Origin: an uncultured Pelagibacteraceae bacterium
GTDB lineage: Bacteria > Pseudomonadota > Alphaproteobacteria > Pelagibacterales > Pelagibacteraceae
Reading direction: 5' to 3'
Assembly: GCA_902589455.1 (NCBI GenBank)
Contig: CACISX010000002.1
Location: 1-64,000 of the forward strand
Length of the DNA: 64,000 nt
Shown: piece by piece, positions 53,774 through 63,500 of the stretch
Position numbering within the stretch: position 1 is the stretch's first letter
Layout: every line of letters begins with the position of its first letter
Notes under the pieces: model-generated
Told to the model about the DNA's origin: nothing
The model's input: the letters and a program-made list of their open reading frames with translations, nothing else
Databases searched by the model: none
Translations under genes and position numbers: made by a program

Positions 53774-53787
53774 TTTAAAGATTATTT

Positions 53788-54474
53788 ATGTGGCAAGCTC
53801 AAGTGTTTACACTTTATCCAGAGGTTTTTCCTGGTCCTTTATCTAAAGGACTTTATGGAAAAGCTTTATCAAATAATTTATGGAAACTTAAAGTTGTAAA
53901 CATAAGAGATGCAGCTGATGACAAACATAAAACAGTAGATGATACACCTTATGGGGGTGGTTCAGGGATGTTGTTAAAAGCAGATGTTCTTGCAAAGTCT
54001 TTAGATGAAAACAAAAATGAGAGTGAGAGAATTTTATATTTATCACCAAAAGGAAAAAAATTTGATCAAAATTTAGCAAAAGAGCTAGCTAATGAAAAAT
54101 CTCTGTCTTTAATTTGTGGTCATTTTGAAGGTGTGGATGAAAGAATACTTTCAACAAGAAATATTGAGGAAATTAGTATTGGAGATTATGTTTTGTCAGG
54201 CGGGGAGTCAGCGGCATATGTAGTTATAGATAGTATTTTAAGATTGCTGCCAGGTGTATTAGGAAATGAAAACTCTAAATTAGATGAAACCTTTGAAAAT
54301 GGTCTTCTAGAGTACCCTCAGTATACAAAACCTCAAATTTGGGAGGAAAAAGCTGTACCAGACGTGCTATTATCAGGTGATCATAATAAAATTAAACACT
54401 GGCGTTTATCTCAATCTGAGGCTATAACACGCGTCCGAAGACCAGATTTATGGGAAAAATATAAGAAGAATTAA
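53788..54474 (+). CDS. trmD: tRNA (guanine-37-N1) methyltransferase
   Basis: TrmD methylates G37 of tRNAs with a G36 to prevent frameshifting. 228 residues with SPOUT-knot motifs: [63 protein letters not shown]. The C-terminal domain has LEYPQYTKP and [13 protein letters not shown] followed by HWRLSQS. It sits between rpsP and rplS as usual, but rimM, normally between rpsP and trmD, is missing (14-base gap). Confidence 0.97.
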   Translation: MWQAQVFTLYPEVFPGPLSKGLYGKALSNNLWKLKVVNIRDAADDKHKTVDDTPYGGGSGMLLKADVLAKSLDENKNESERILYLSPKGKKFDQNLAKELANEKSLSLICGHFEGVDERILSTRNIEEISIGDYVLSGGESAAYVVIDSILRLLPGVLGNENSKLDETFENGLLEYPQYTKPQIWEEKAVPDVLLSGDHNKIKHWRLSQSEAITRVRRPDLWEKYKKN

Positions 54475-54490
54475 TTTGATAAATATTAAC

Positions 54491-55066
54491 ATGAAAACAA
54501 TTGAAGAAATAAACCAGCATAACGTTAACAAAATTCTTTCAGAGAAAAAAATTCCAGAATTTTACCCTGGAGACGTTGTTAAAGTTGGTGTTAGAATTAC
54601 CGAGGGTAAAAAAGAAAGAATTCAATATTTTGAGGGAGTGTGTATTGCTAAAAAAAGCAGAGATCTAAACTCATCTTTTACGGTTAGAAAAATTTCATTT
54701 GGAGAGGGTGTTGAGAGAACTTTCCCACTATTTGGAACTTTAATTGACTCAATTAAGGTTATTAGATCAGGTAAAGTAAGAAGAGCAAAACTTTATTATC
54801 TAAGAGACAGAACTGGTAAATCAGCAAGGATAGCAGAAAAAATTAGAAAAAAAATTGGTATTGATATCGAGGCAAAACCAGAAACAGTTACAGAGGAAAA
54901 TGTAGCTCCTGCAGTTGAAGCAACTAAAGAAGAGGCTCTTAAAGCAGAAGCAGCACCAGTAGCAGAGGCTCCTAAAGCAGAAGCAGCACCTAAAGAAGAG
55001 GCGGCTCCAGCAGCAGAGGCTTCTAAAGAAGAACAAAAATCAGAAAGCTCTACAGAAAAAAAATAA
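54491..55066 (+). CDS. rplS: 50S ribosomal protein L19 with long Ala/Glu/Lys tail
   Basis: 191 residues from the ATG at 54491; an in-frame TTG at 54476 is less likely. The L19 domain covers ~1-120: [74 protein letters not shown]. The usual protein ends there. Here ~70 further residues of Ala/Glu/Pro/Lys composition (EAAP, APKAE, KEEA units) follow, as in S16 of the same operon. L19 lies at the 30S-50S interface. leuC follows after 11 bases. Confidence 0.96.
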   Translation: MKTIEEINQHNVNKILSEKKIPEFYPGDVVKVGVRITEGKKERIQYFEGVCIAKKSRDLNSSFTVRKISFGEGVERTFPLFGTLIDSIKVIRSGKVRRAKLYYLRDRTGKSARIAEKIRKKIGIDIEAKPETVTEENVAPAVEATKEEALKAEAAPVAEAPKAEAAPKEEAAPAAEASKEEQKSESSTEKK

Positions 55067-55077
55067 TTTTTTTTTCA

Positions 55078-56481
55078 ATGTCTACAACATTATACGATAA
55101 AATTTGGAACGATCATCTAGTTGATCAACAAGATGATGGCACATCTTTACTTTTTGTAGATAGACATTTAATTCATGAGGTGACAAGCCCCCAAGCTTTT
55201 GAAGGATTAAGAAATTCTAATAGAAAAGTTAGACACCCAAATTTAACTTTAGCAGTTGCAGATCATAATGTTCCAACAACTGACAGATCAAAAGGTATTT
55301 CAGATGAAGAGTCAAAAATTCAAGTAGATACTTTAGAGGCAAATTGTAAAGAATTCGGTGTTCAGTTATTTGGTATGGATGATAAGAGACAAGGTATCGT
55401 TCATATCATAGGACCTGAACAAGGTTTTACTCAACCAGGTACAGTTATTGTTTGTGGAGACAGTCATACTGCAACGCATGGAGCATTTGGTGCTTTAGCA
55501 TTTGGAATAGGAACTTCAGAAGTTGAACATGTTTTAGCAACCCAAACACTTGTTCAGAAGAAAGCTAAAAATTTTAGAATTAATGTTAATGGTGAACTTC
55601 CTTTAGGAGTTACTTCTAAAGATGTAATACTTCAAATAATTGGAAAAATAGGTACAGCAGGTGGTACAGGATCTGTTGTGGAATATGCTGGAGATTTAAT
55701 AAGATCTTTAAGTGTTGAGCAAAGAATGACTATTTGCAATATGACAATTGAAGGTGGTGCAAGAGCAGGATTAATTGCACCAGATGAAAAAATTTTTGAA
55801 TATTTAAAAGGAAAACCAATGTCACCAAAAAGTGAAAATTGGGATAAAGCTTTGAACTATTGGGAAACTTTAAAAACAGACTCAGATGCTAGTTTTGATA
55901 AAGAAATTAGCCTTAACGCAAATGAAATTTCACCCATGATTACATGGGGTACGTCACCACAAGATGTAATAACAATTGATGGAAAAGTTCCAAATCCAAA
56001 TAATGAGACTGATGAAGATAAAAAAAATTCAATTGAAAGAGCTTTAAAGTATATGGGTTTAAAACCTGACATGGCAGCCACAGATATAAAAATAGATAAA
56101 GTATTTATTGGTAGTTGTACTAATGGCAGAATAGAAGATTTGAGAGAAGCAGCAAAAATCGTAAAAGATAAAAAAGTATCAACGCATGTTAATGCTATAG
56201 TAGTTCCAGGCTCAGGCTTAGTTAAAGAACAAGCAGAGCAAGAAGGACTAGATAAAATTTTTGTTAGCTCAGGGTTTGAATGGAGAGAACCAGGTTGCTC
56301 TATGTGTTTAGCGATGAATGCCGATAAATTAAAGCCAGAAGAAAGATGCGCCTCTACATCAAATAGAAATTTTGAGGGAAGACAAGGTAGAGGTGGTAGA
56401 ACCCATCTGGTTAGTCCAGGAATGGCCGCAGCAGCTGCAATCTCAGGTAATTTAGATGATGTCAGAAAGTATCAAAATTAA
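55078..56481 (+). CDS. leuC: 3-isopropylmalate dehydratase large subunit
   Basis: LeuC with LeuD isomerises 2- to 3-isopropylmalate in leucine synthesis. 467 residues; it has [11 protein letters not shown], the substrate block [32 protein letters not shown] (split: GDSHTATHG and [12 protein letters not shown]), and 4Fe-4S ligands at [12 protein letters not shown] (Cys) and [11 protein letters not shown] (two Cys). The C-terminal [21 protein letters not shown] is canonical. leuD starts at the next base after the stop. Confidence 0.97.
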   Translation: MSTTLYDKIWNDHLVDQQDDGTSLLFVDRHLIHEVTSPQAFEGLRNSNRKVRHPNLTLAVADHNVPTTDRSKGISDEESKIQVDTLEANCKEFGVQLFGMDDKRQGIVHIIGPEQGFTQPGTVIVCGDSHTATHGAFGALAFGIGTSEVEHVLATQTLVQKKAKNFRINVNGELPLGVTSKDVILQIIGKIGTAGGTGSVVEYAGDLIRSLSVEQRMTICNMTIEGGARAGLIAPDEKIFEYLKGKPMSPKSENWDKALNYWETLKTDSDASFDKEISLNANEISPMITWGTSPQDVITIDGKVPNPNNETDEDKKNSIERALKYMGLKPDMAATDIKIDKVFIGSCTNGRIEDLREAAKIVKDKKVSTHVNAIVVPGSGLVKEQAEQEGLDKIFVSSGFEWREPGCSMCLAMNADKLKPEERCASTSNRNFEGRQGRGGRTHLVSPGMAAAAAISGNLDDVRKYQN

Positions 56482-57087
56482 ATGCAAAAATTTAATAAAT
56501 TAAAAAGTATCCCAGCTTATTTACCAATTGTAAATATTGATACAGATATGATAATTCCAAAACAGTTTTTAAAAACTATCAAAAGAACCGGTCTTGGAAA
56601 AAATTTGTTTTTTGAAATGAGATATGATGATCAAGGCAAAGAAATAAATGATTTTGTGTTAAACAAAGATCCATTTAATCAATCTAAAATTTTAATTGCT
56701 GGAAAAAACTTTGGATGTGGTTCATCAAGAGAACATGCTCCTTGGGCTTTATTAGATTTTGGAATTACTTGTGTAATAAGTTCAAGTTATGCAGATATTT
56801 TTTTTAGTAATTGTTTTAAAAATGGAATTTTGCCTATAATCCTTGAAGAAGAAAAAATCAAAGAGCTATCTGAATACGCAAATAGACAAGAAGAAATTTC
56901 TATTGATTTGCAAGAGGAAAAAATAGTTTATGGAAATAATGAGCTAAAATTTGAAGTTGATCCATTTAAGAAAAAATGTTTGTTAGAAGGGCTTGATGAT
57001 ATCGCTTTATCACTAAAAAAATCAGAAAAAATAGAAAAGTTTGAAACAAATTTAAAAAACGAAAAGCCTTGGGTATTTAATGATTAA
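56482..57087 (+). CDS. leuD: 3-isopropylmalate dehydratase small subunit
   Basis: 201 residues. Swivel domain with [22 protein letters not shown] near the start, [17 protein letters not shown] (substrate Ser-Arg loop) and [19 protein letters not shown]. Length is normal for the long LeuD type. It is directly adjacent to leuC and overlaps leuB by 8 bases. Confidence 0.97.
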   Translation: MQKFNKLKSIPAYLPIVNIDTDMIIPKQFLKTIKRTGLGKNLFFEMRYDDQGKEINDFVLNKDPFNQSKILIAGKNFGCGSSREHAPWALLDFGITCVISSSYADIFFSNCFKNGILPIILEEEKIKELSEYANRQEEISIDLQEEKIVYGNNELKFEVDPFKKKCLLEGLDDIALSLKKSEKIEKFETNLKNEKPWVFND

Positions 57088-58186
57088 AGTAAAAAAAAGA
57101 AAAATACTTTTACTTCCTGGTGATGGTATTGGTCCAGAGGTAATAGCTGAGGTAAAAAAAATTATTAACTGGTTTAATGATAAAAAATCTTTAGATTTTG
57201 AAATTGATCAGGAGCTAGTTGGTGGTTGTTCTTATGATAAACACGGTACCCCAATCACTGATGAGGTTTTTTACAAAGCACTAGAAAGTGAAGTAATTAT
57301 GCTTGGAGCAGTTGGTGGTCCTACATGGGATAACCTAGAATTTTCCAAAAAACCAGAAAGAGCATTATTAAAACTCAGAAAAGAATTAAAGCTTTTTGCT
57401 AACTTAAGGCCTGCAATTTGTTTTAAACAATTAGTCGATGCTTCAACCCTAAAGCCAGAAGTAGTTTCAGGACTAGATATAATGATAGTAAGAGAGTTAA
57501 CGGGTGGTATATATTTTGGTGAACCTAGAGGAATTAAGCCAATTGAAAATGGAGAAAGAAAAGGAATTAATACACACACTTATACGACTAGTGAAATTAC
57601 TAGAGTAGCTAGGATTGCTTTTGATTTAGCTAGAAAAAGATCAAACAAGGTTACTTCGTGTGAAAAATCAAATGTGATGGAAGCAGGACAATTGTGGAAA
57701 GAAGAAGTCCAAGAACTTCATGAAAAAGAATACAAAGATGTAGAATTAAGTCATATGTTAGCAGACAATTGTGCTATGCAGCTTTTAAGAAACCCAAAAC
57801 AATTTGATGTAATTGTAACAGATAATTTGTTTGGAGATATGTTGTCAGACCAAGCTTCAATGTTAACGGGATCTTTAGGTCTTTTACCATCAGCATCTTT
57901 GGGCGCAAAAAATAAAGATGGTGAGATGAGAGCGATGTACGAGCCTATACACGGGTCAGCTCCAGATATAGCTGGTAAAGGGATAGCAAATCCAATTGCT
58001 TCTATTTTGAGCTTTGCTATGGCACTGAGGTATTCTTTAGATCTTGATAAAGAAGCAGATATTTTAGAAAAAGCAGTTCAAGATGTTTTAAATGATGGGT
58101 TAAGAACTAAAGATATAATGTCAGAAGGCATGAAAGAAACTTCCACTTCAGCAATGGGTGATGCGATAATTTCAAAATTGCAATAA
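57080..58186 (+). CDS. leuB: 3-isopropylmalate dehydrogenase
   Basis: 368-residue NAD-dependent oxidative decarboxylase. [16 protein letters not shown] opens the protein. GAVGGPTWD, the [14 protein letters not shown] block, the [26 protein letters not shown] segment with metal-binding Asp residues and [20 protein letters not shown] are all present. It completes leuCDB. In many alphaproteobacteria asd follows here; in this window the DMSP genes are inserted between. Confidence 0.97.
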   Translation: MIKVKKRKILLLPGDGIGPEVIAEVKKIINWFNDKKSLDFEIDQELVGGCSYDKHGTPITDEVFYKALESEVIMLGAVGGPTWDNLEFSKKPERALLKLRKELKLFANLRPAICFKQLVDASTLKPEVVSGLDIMIVRELTGGIYFGEPRGIKPIENGERKGINTHTYTTSEITRVARIAFDLARKRSNKVTSCEKSNVMEAGQLWKEEVQELHEKEYKDVELSHMLADNCAMQLLRNPKQFDVIVTDNLFGDMLSDQASMLTGSLGLLPSASLGAKNKDGEMRAMYEPIHGSAPDIAGKGIANPIASILSFAMALRYSLDLDKEADILEKAVQDVLNDGLRTKDIMSEGMKETSTSAMGDAIISKLQ

Positions 58187-58212
58187 AACTAGAATTATTC
58201 TAAGCTTTAAAT

Positions 58213-59976
58213 ATGCCAAGTTATACAGCGCCAGTAAAAGATATGATGTTTCTCTTTGAAAAATTAAGAGACAATAAAAATTATAATGAGCTAGAAAAAT
58301 ATAATGAGGTGAGTGCAGATCTTGTCAAAGATATTTTAGAAGAAGCAGCTAAAATAAATCAAAATTTAATTTTACCTCTTGCTAAAGCAGGTGATGAAAA
58401 TCCAGCAATTTTAGAAAATGGTGTTGTCAGAACACCACCGGGTTACAAAGAGGCATATCAGAAATATATTGAAGATGGTTGGACATCATTGTCTTGTGAT
58501 CCTAAATATGGAGGTCAAGGAATGCCAAAAACAGTAAGTGCATTTTTTGATGAAATGCTTTCCTCAGCCAGTTTGTCATTTAAATTATATAGTGAACTTA
58601 GTATTGGTGCCTATAATTGTATCAATCATCATGCTTCAAATGAAATAAAAGATAAATATTTACCAAAGATCGTCGAGGGTAAATGGAGTGGTACTATGTG
58701 TTTAACAGAACCAGTCTGTGGTACAGACTTAGGTTTGTTAAAAACTAAAGCCATCAAACAATCTGATGAAACCTATAAAATTAGTGGTCAAAAGATTTTT
58801 ATAACTTCTGGTGATCATGACTTAACTGAAAATATTATTCATTTAGTTTTAGCAAGATCAACAGACTCTCCTGCAGGCACTAAAGGAATTAGTTTATTTT
58901 TAGTACCAAAATTTATTGTAAATGAAGATGGTAGTGTTGGTCAAAGAAATGGAATTTCAACAGGATCTATAGAGAGTAAAATGGGAATAAAGGGTTCAGC
59001 AACATGTGTATTAAATTTTGATGAAGCAACTGGTTATATGATTGGTAACAAAGACAAAGGTCTTAGTGCTATGTTTACCATGATGAACCTTGAGAGAATA
59101 GTGGTAGGCATTCAAGGTTTAGGAATTTCTGAAATTGCGTATCAAAATTCACTTGCTTATGCAAAAGAGAGGAAGCAAGGAAAAACAAATAATTCAAAAT
59201 CTACAAATGGCGCAGACTTTATAATTGATCATGCGGATATTAGAAGATCTTTACTTAATATGAAGTCAATTATTGAAGGAGAAAGAGCTTTATGTTTTTG
59301 GTTATCACAACAAACTGAGGTGAGTCTTTATCATCCGGATGAAAAAATTAAACAAGAAGCTTTGAATTATGTTTCATTGATGACACCAGTTGTTAAATCA
59401 TTATTTACAGATTTAGCTATGGAAATTACGAACGATGCGATGCAAATACATGGTGGATATGGGTATACTAAAGACCAAGGAATAGAGCAGTTATATAGAG
59501 ATAATCGTATTACCCCAATCTATGAAGGAACAAATTCTGTTCAGGCAGCAGATTTAGTATTTAGAAAATTATCAAATAAAAATGGTGATGTTGTCAATAA
59601 GTTTTTAGATATGGTTAAATCTGAATGTGAAAGTAAAAATGAAAAAGTAAAAACATTTTCAAAAGAATTAAATCATTATTTAGATATTTTATCTAAGTTT
59701 ACTGACTGGATTAAGGATAAACATAAAATCGAAAAAGACGATGTTAGTGCTGCAGCAAATGATTATTTAAGAAGTCTGGGATACGTTTCAATTGCTTATG
59801 CTTGGATCAAAATTTTAGATGTAAGCTTTAAGGATTTTGATTCAAATAAAGAATTTTATTCTGATAAAATAAATACAGCAAAATTTTATTTTGATAAGGT
59901 ATTGCCTAGAGCTGAGTATCATTACAAATCTGCTATTTCTGGAAGTTCTAACATAATGAATTTTAAGTTTAATTAA
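58213..59976 (+). CDS. dmdC: 3-methylmercaptopropionyl-CoA dehydrogenase (DmdC)
   Basis: A 587-residue acyl-CoA dehydrogenase, the size typical of DmdC rather than the 380-residue short enzymes. Blocks: MCLTEPVCGTDLGLLKTKA (FAD loop), KIFITSGDHD, GIKGSATCVLNFDEATGYMIG, and GGYGYTKDQGIEQLYRDNRITPIYEGTNSVQAADLV, with the last of these being the FAD-binding/active-site end (split in the protein by normal spacing). It converts MMPA-CoA to methylthioacryloyl-CoA in DMSP demethylation. The position before dmdB and dmdA supports this over general fatty-acid oxidation. Confidence 0.9.
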   Translation: MPSYTAPVKDMMFLFEKLRDNKNYNELEKYNEVSADLVKDILEEAAKINQNLILPLAKAGDENPAILENGVVRTPPGYKEAYQKYIEDGWTSLSCDPKYGGQGMPKTVSAFFDEMLSSASLSFKLYSELSIGAYNCINHHASNEIKDKYLPKIVEGKWSGTMCLTEPVCGTDLGLLKTKAIKQSDETYKISGQKIFITSGDHDLTENIIHLVLARSTDSPAGTKGISLFLVPKFIVNEDGSVGQRNGISTGSIESKMGIKGSATCVLNFDEATGYMIGNKDKGLSAMFTMMNLERIVVGIQGLGISEIAYQNSLAYAKERKQGKTNNSKSTNGADFIIDHADIRRSLLNMKSIIEGERALCFWLSQQTEVSLYHPDEKIKQEALNYVSLMTPVVKSLFTDLAMEITNDAMQIHGGYGYTKDQGIEQLYRDNRITPIYEGTNSVQAADLVFRKLSNKNGDVVNKFLDMVKSECESKNEKVKTFSKELNHYLDILSKFTDWIKDKHKIEKDDVSAAANDYLRSLGYVSIAYAWIKILDVSFKDFDSNKEFYSDKINTAKFYFDKVLPRAEYHYKSAISGSSNIMNFKFN

Positions 59977-59978
59977 TA

Positions 59979-61595
59979 ATGAATCATTACGAGACAAATT
60001 TAGATAAAAATAAAGCGAACTACGTTCCACTTACCCCACTAACGTTTCTTAAAAGAGCAAGGGAAATTTATCCAAATTACGAAGCTATAATTTATGAAGA
60101 CAGAAAATACACTTGGAATGAAGTTTATAAAAGAGCTGTAAAATTTGCTAATGCGCTATCAAAAATTGGAATTAAAAAAGGTGATACCGTTTCATTTTTA
60201 GCTTTTAATACACCAGAGATTTTCGAAGCACATTACTCAGTACCTATGGTGGGTGCAGTATTAAATACAATTAATATAAGATTAGATGCAAATACAATTT
60301 CATATATTTTAGATCATAGTGATGCAAAGGTGTTAGTAGTTGATCGACAGTTACATGTGGAAGTTAAAAAGGCATTAAAAACTTTAGATAAGAAAATTAC
60401 AATAATTGATATTGATGATAAAAATGCTGACCAATCAAAATTAGAAAAAATTGGTGATTTAGAATATGAGAGTTTCTTAAATACAGGTGATGAAAATTTT
60501 GATTGGCATATGCCTGAGGACGAATGGCAAGCAATATCATTAAGCTATACTTCTGGCACAACTGGAAATCCAAAGGGAGTAGTTTATCATCATAGAGGAG
60601 CATATTTAATGTCCACAGGAAGTTCAGTAGCTTGGAACATGCCAAATAGATTAAATTTTTTAACAGTGGTTCCAATGTTTCATTGTAATGGTTGGTGCTA
60701 TCCATGGACAGTTCCAATGTTAAATGGAAGGACAATTTGTTTAAGAAATATTGACATAAAAAAAATTTTTGAATTAATCGACAAATATGAAGTAACTCAT
60801 TTTGGTGGTGCCCCAATAGTATTAAATATGATTACAGGAGCTCCTGAAAGTGACAAAAAAAAATTAAAACAAAAAGTTTATGTCTTGACTGCTGGAGCGC
60901 CACCACCAAGTATAATTTTCAAAAAAATGAGGGCATTAGGTTTTGAAGTTATGCATGTATATGGTTTAACGGAAACTTATGGACATGTTACTCAGTGTGC
61001 GTGGAATGATGAATGGAATAATTTCGATGAGGAAAAACAAAATGAAATTAAAGCTAGGCAAGGTGTGAGATATCCAAATACTGAAGGTGTAGTTGTTTTG
61101 GATCCAGAAACAATGAAAGAAGTTCCTAAAGATGGAAAAACAATTGGTGAAATTATGATTAGAGGAAATGTCGTAATGAAAGGTTACTTTAAAGATAAAG
61201 AAGCTACCGACAAAGCTATGAAAGATGGATGGTTTCATAGCGGTGATCTAGCCGTAATGCATCCTGACGGGTATGTAAAAATACAAGATAGATCAAAAGA
61301 TATAATTATTTCTGGAGGTGAAAATATTTCCTCAATTGAAATAGAAAATACACTTTCTAAACATCCATCAGTTTCTATTGCCGCAGTTGTTGCTAAACCA
61401 GATGAAAAATGGGGAGAAGTTCCTTGTGCATTTATTGAAATGGTTAAAGATAAGCCAGTATCAGAAAAAGAATTAATTGATTTTTGTAAAGAAACTTTAG
61501 CAGGATTTAAAGTTCCCAAGAAAGTTGTCTTCTGTGAGTTGCCAAAAACTTCAACAGGAAAAATACAAAAGTTTGAATTAAGAAAACAAGTTTAG
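59979..61595 (+). CDS. dmdB: 3-methylmercaptopropionate-CoA ligase (DmdB)
   Basis: A 538-residue ANL-family ligase. P-loop LSYTSGTTGNPKGVVYHHRG, GAPIVLNMI, HVYGLTETYGHVT, GWFHSGDLAVMHPDGYVKIQDRSKD, GGENISSIEIEN, and the catalytic Lys in LPKTSTGKIQKFELR. Length and position next to dmdC and dmdA indicate DmdB, which activates methylmercaptopropionate; related medium-chain acyl-CoA ligases are similar in sequence. 2-base gap to dmdC. Confidence 0.9.
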   Translation: MNHYETNLDKNKANYVPLTPLTFLKRAREIYPNYEAIIYEDRKYTWNEVYKRAVKFANALSKIGIKKGDTVSFLAFNTPEIFEAHYSVPMVGAVLNTINIRLDANTISYILDHSDAKVLVVDRQLHVEVKKALKTLDKKITIIDIDDKNADQSKLEKIGDLEYESFLNTGDENFDWHMPEDEWQAISLSYTSGTTGNPKGVVYHHRGAYLMSTGSSVAWNMPNRLNFLTVVPMFHCNGWCYPWTVPMLNGRTICLRNIDIKKIFELIDKYEVTHFGGAPIVLNMITGAPESDKKKLKQKVYVLTAGAPPPSIIFKKMRALGFEVMHVYGLTETYGHVTQCAWNDEWNNFDEEKQNEIKARQGVRYPNTEGVVVLDPETMKEVPKDGKTIGEIMIRGNVVMKGYFKDKEATDKAMKDGWFHSGDLAVMHPDGYVKIQDRSKDIIISGGENISSIEIENTLSKHPSVSIAAVVAKPDEKWGEVPCAFIEMVKDKPVSEKELIDFCKETLAGFKVPKKVVFCELPKTSTGKIQKFELRKQV

Positions 61596-61602
61596 GTAAT
61601 TT

Positions 61603-62379
61603 TTGAATTTTCAATTGGAAAATAAAAATATTTATGCATCTGATGCAGGACAGGGCATTGATCAAAATAAAGAAACAATAGTATTTCTTCATGGAAGTGG
61701 TCTTTCGCATATTGTTTGGTCTCTAACTGAACAGTTTTTTTCAAATAATAATTTTAATGTATTATCTATTGATTTACCTGGGCACGGTAATTCAGATGGC
61801 CCTTGCTTAGATAGTATTGAAAAAATAGCTGATTGGTTGGAACAGGTTTTTAATAAACTTAATTTAAATAATTTAATTTTAATTGGTCATTCCCAAGGTT
61901 GTTTGGAGATACTTGAATATGCTCATAAATATAAAAATAGATTAAAAAAGTTAGTTTTTATCGGAGGTTCAAATAAGATGCCAGTTCATCCAGATTTAAT
62001 TGATCTAGCAAAAAATGGAGATTCTGATGCTGTTAAATTAATGATGAAGTGGGGTTATGAAGGTTCAAAAAAATTTATTGGAGGCAACCCAGTAGAAAAA
62101 ATCATACAATCACCAAGAGACATAAGAGACATACTGGCTATAGACCTTGTTGCATGTAACAATTATAAAAATGGTTCTGAAGCTGCTAAATTAATAGAAT
62201 TCCCATCAATGTTTATTTTTGGTTCTTTAGATAAGATGATAGATCTAGAATCTGGAAAAAAATTTTCTAGTCTAATTCATAATTCATCTACACATATAAT
62301 TGAGGGTTGTGGTCACATGATTATGATTGAAAAAGCATTTGAAATGAGGGACAAGGTTTTAGAATTTCTAAAAAAATGA
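61603..62379 (+). CDS. Alpha/beta hydrolase within the DMSP gene cluster
   Basis: A 258-residue serine hydrolase: [13 protein letters not shown] (oxyanion), [10 protein letters not shown], nucleophile elbow [28 protein letters not shown] (Asp) and [12 protein letters not shown] (His). It appears to start with TTG at 61603, 7 bases after dmdB; no in-frame ATG fits. It overlaps dmdA by 4 bases, so it is surely co-expressed. Role unknown: a thioesterase for CoA intermediates, or a stand-in for the missing DmdD, are guesses. Confidence 0.85.
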   Translation: MNFQLENKNIYASDAGQGIDQNKETIVFLHGSGLSHIVWSLTEQFFSNNNFNVLSIDLPGHGNSDGPCLDSIEKIADWLEQVFNKLNLNNLILIGHSQGCLEILEYAHKYKNRLKKLVFIGGSNKMPVHPDLIDLAKNGDSDAVKLMMKWGYEGSKKFIGGNPVEKIIQSPRDIRDILAIDLVACNNYKNGSEAAKLIEFPSMFIFGSLDKMIDLESGKKFSSLIHNSSTHIIEGCGHMIMIEKAFEMRDKVLEFLKK

Positions 62380-63485
62380 AAAATTTTTTAATTGCAAAAT
62401 CAAGAAGACTAAGAGGTACACCATATACTTCTCGAATTGAAGAACAAGGTGTTACAGCTTATACTATTTATAACCATATGTTGCTTCCAGCTGCTTTTGG
62501 TTCAATAGAAGATTCTTATCATCATTTAAAAGAGCATGTTCAAATTTGGGATGTAGCAGCTGAAAGACAGGTAGAAATTTCAGGAAAAGATTCTGCAAAA
62601 TTAGTTCAGTTAATGACTTGTAGAGATTTATCAAAATCTAAAGATGGAAGATGTTATTATTGTCCAATTATAGATGATAATGCTGGATTAATTAATGATC
62701 CAGTTGTTTTAAGAATAAATGAAAACAAATGGTGGATTTCTATCGCTGACACTGACGTAATATTATTTGCAAAAGGATTAGCAATTGGAAATAAATTTGA
62801 TGTTGAAATCATAGAGCCCAAAGTTGATATCATGGCCGTGCAAGGCCCAAAATCATTTAAGTTAATGGAAAAAGTATTTGGAGAACAGATCACAAAATTA
62901 AAATTTTTTGGTTTTGATTATTTTGATTTTGGTGGTGCAAAACACCTTATTGCACAATCTGGATGGTCTAAACAAGGAGGTTACGAAGTATATGTCCAAA
63001 ATTCTGAAGCAGGCTTAAAACTATATGATCATTTATTTGAAATTGGAAAAGAATTTAATATTAAACCAGGGTGTCCTAATTTAATAGAACGAATCGAAAG
63101 TGGACTATTATCTCATGGCAATGATATGGATAACGGAGATAATCCTTATGAATGTGGTTTTGATAAATATATAAACATAGATAGTGATATTATTTTTTTA
63201 GGAAAAGAAACATTAAAGAAAATAAAATCTGAAGGTATAAAAAGAAAATTAATGGGCGTTAAGTTAGACTTGGACAAAATAAGTTTAACAGGATCTTTAG
63301 ATCTGACTGATGATAATAACAACATCATTGGAGAGCTAAGGTCAGCCTGTTATTCGCCTCATTTTAAAAAAGTAATTGGTATAGCAATGATGAAAAAATC
63401 GCATTGGAATATAGACCAGGACGTAAAAGCTGGCATAAATGGCAATATTTATAGTGGTAAAGTTTGCGATTTACCTTTTATTTAG
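62376..63485 (+). CDS. dmdA: Dimethylsulfoniopropionate demethylase
   Basis: DmdA moves a methyl group from DMSP to tetrahydrofolate, leaving methylmercaptopropionate. 369 residues, the same as the P. ubique enzyme as I remember it, with near-identical blocks: [20 protein letters not shown] (start), [44 protein letters not shown] with Trp197, Tyr203 and Tyr206, and the end [15 protein letters not shown]. It belongs to the GcvT-type fold. It provides carbon, reduced sulfur and one-carbon units in SAR11. asd follows 15 bases later. Confidence 0.97.
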   Translation: MKNFLIAKSRRLRGTPYTSRIEEQGVTAYTIYNHMLLPAAFGSIEDSYHHLKEHVQIWDVAAERQVEISGKDSAKLVQLMTCRDLSKSKDGRCYYCPIIDDNAGLINDPVVLRINENKWWISIADTDVILFAKGLAIGNKFDVEIIEPKVDIMAVQGPKSFKLMEKVFGEQITKLKFFGFDYFDFGGAKHLIAQSGWSKQGGYEVYVQNSEAGLKLYDHLFEIGKEFNIKPGCPNLIERIESGLLSHGNDMDNGDNPYECGFDKYINIDSDIIFLGKETLKKIKSEGIKRKLMGVKLDLDKISLTGSLDLTDDNNNIIGELRSACYSPHFKKVIGIAMMKKSHWNIDQDVKAGINGNIYSGKVCDLPFI

Positions 63486-63500
63486 TATAACAACTTTAAA

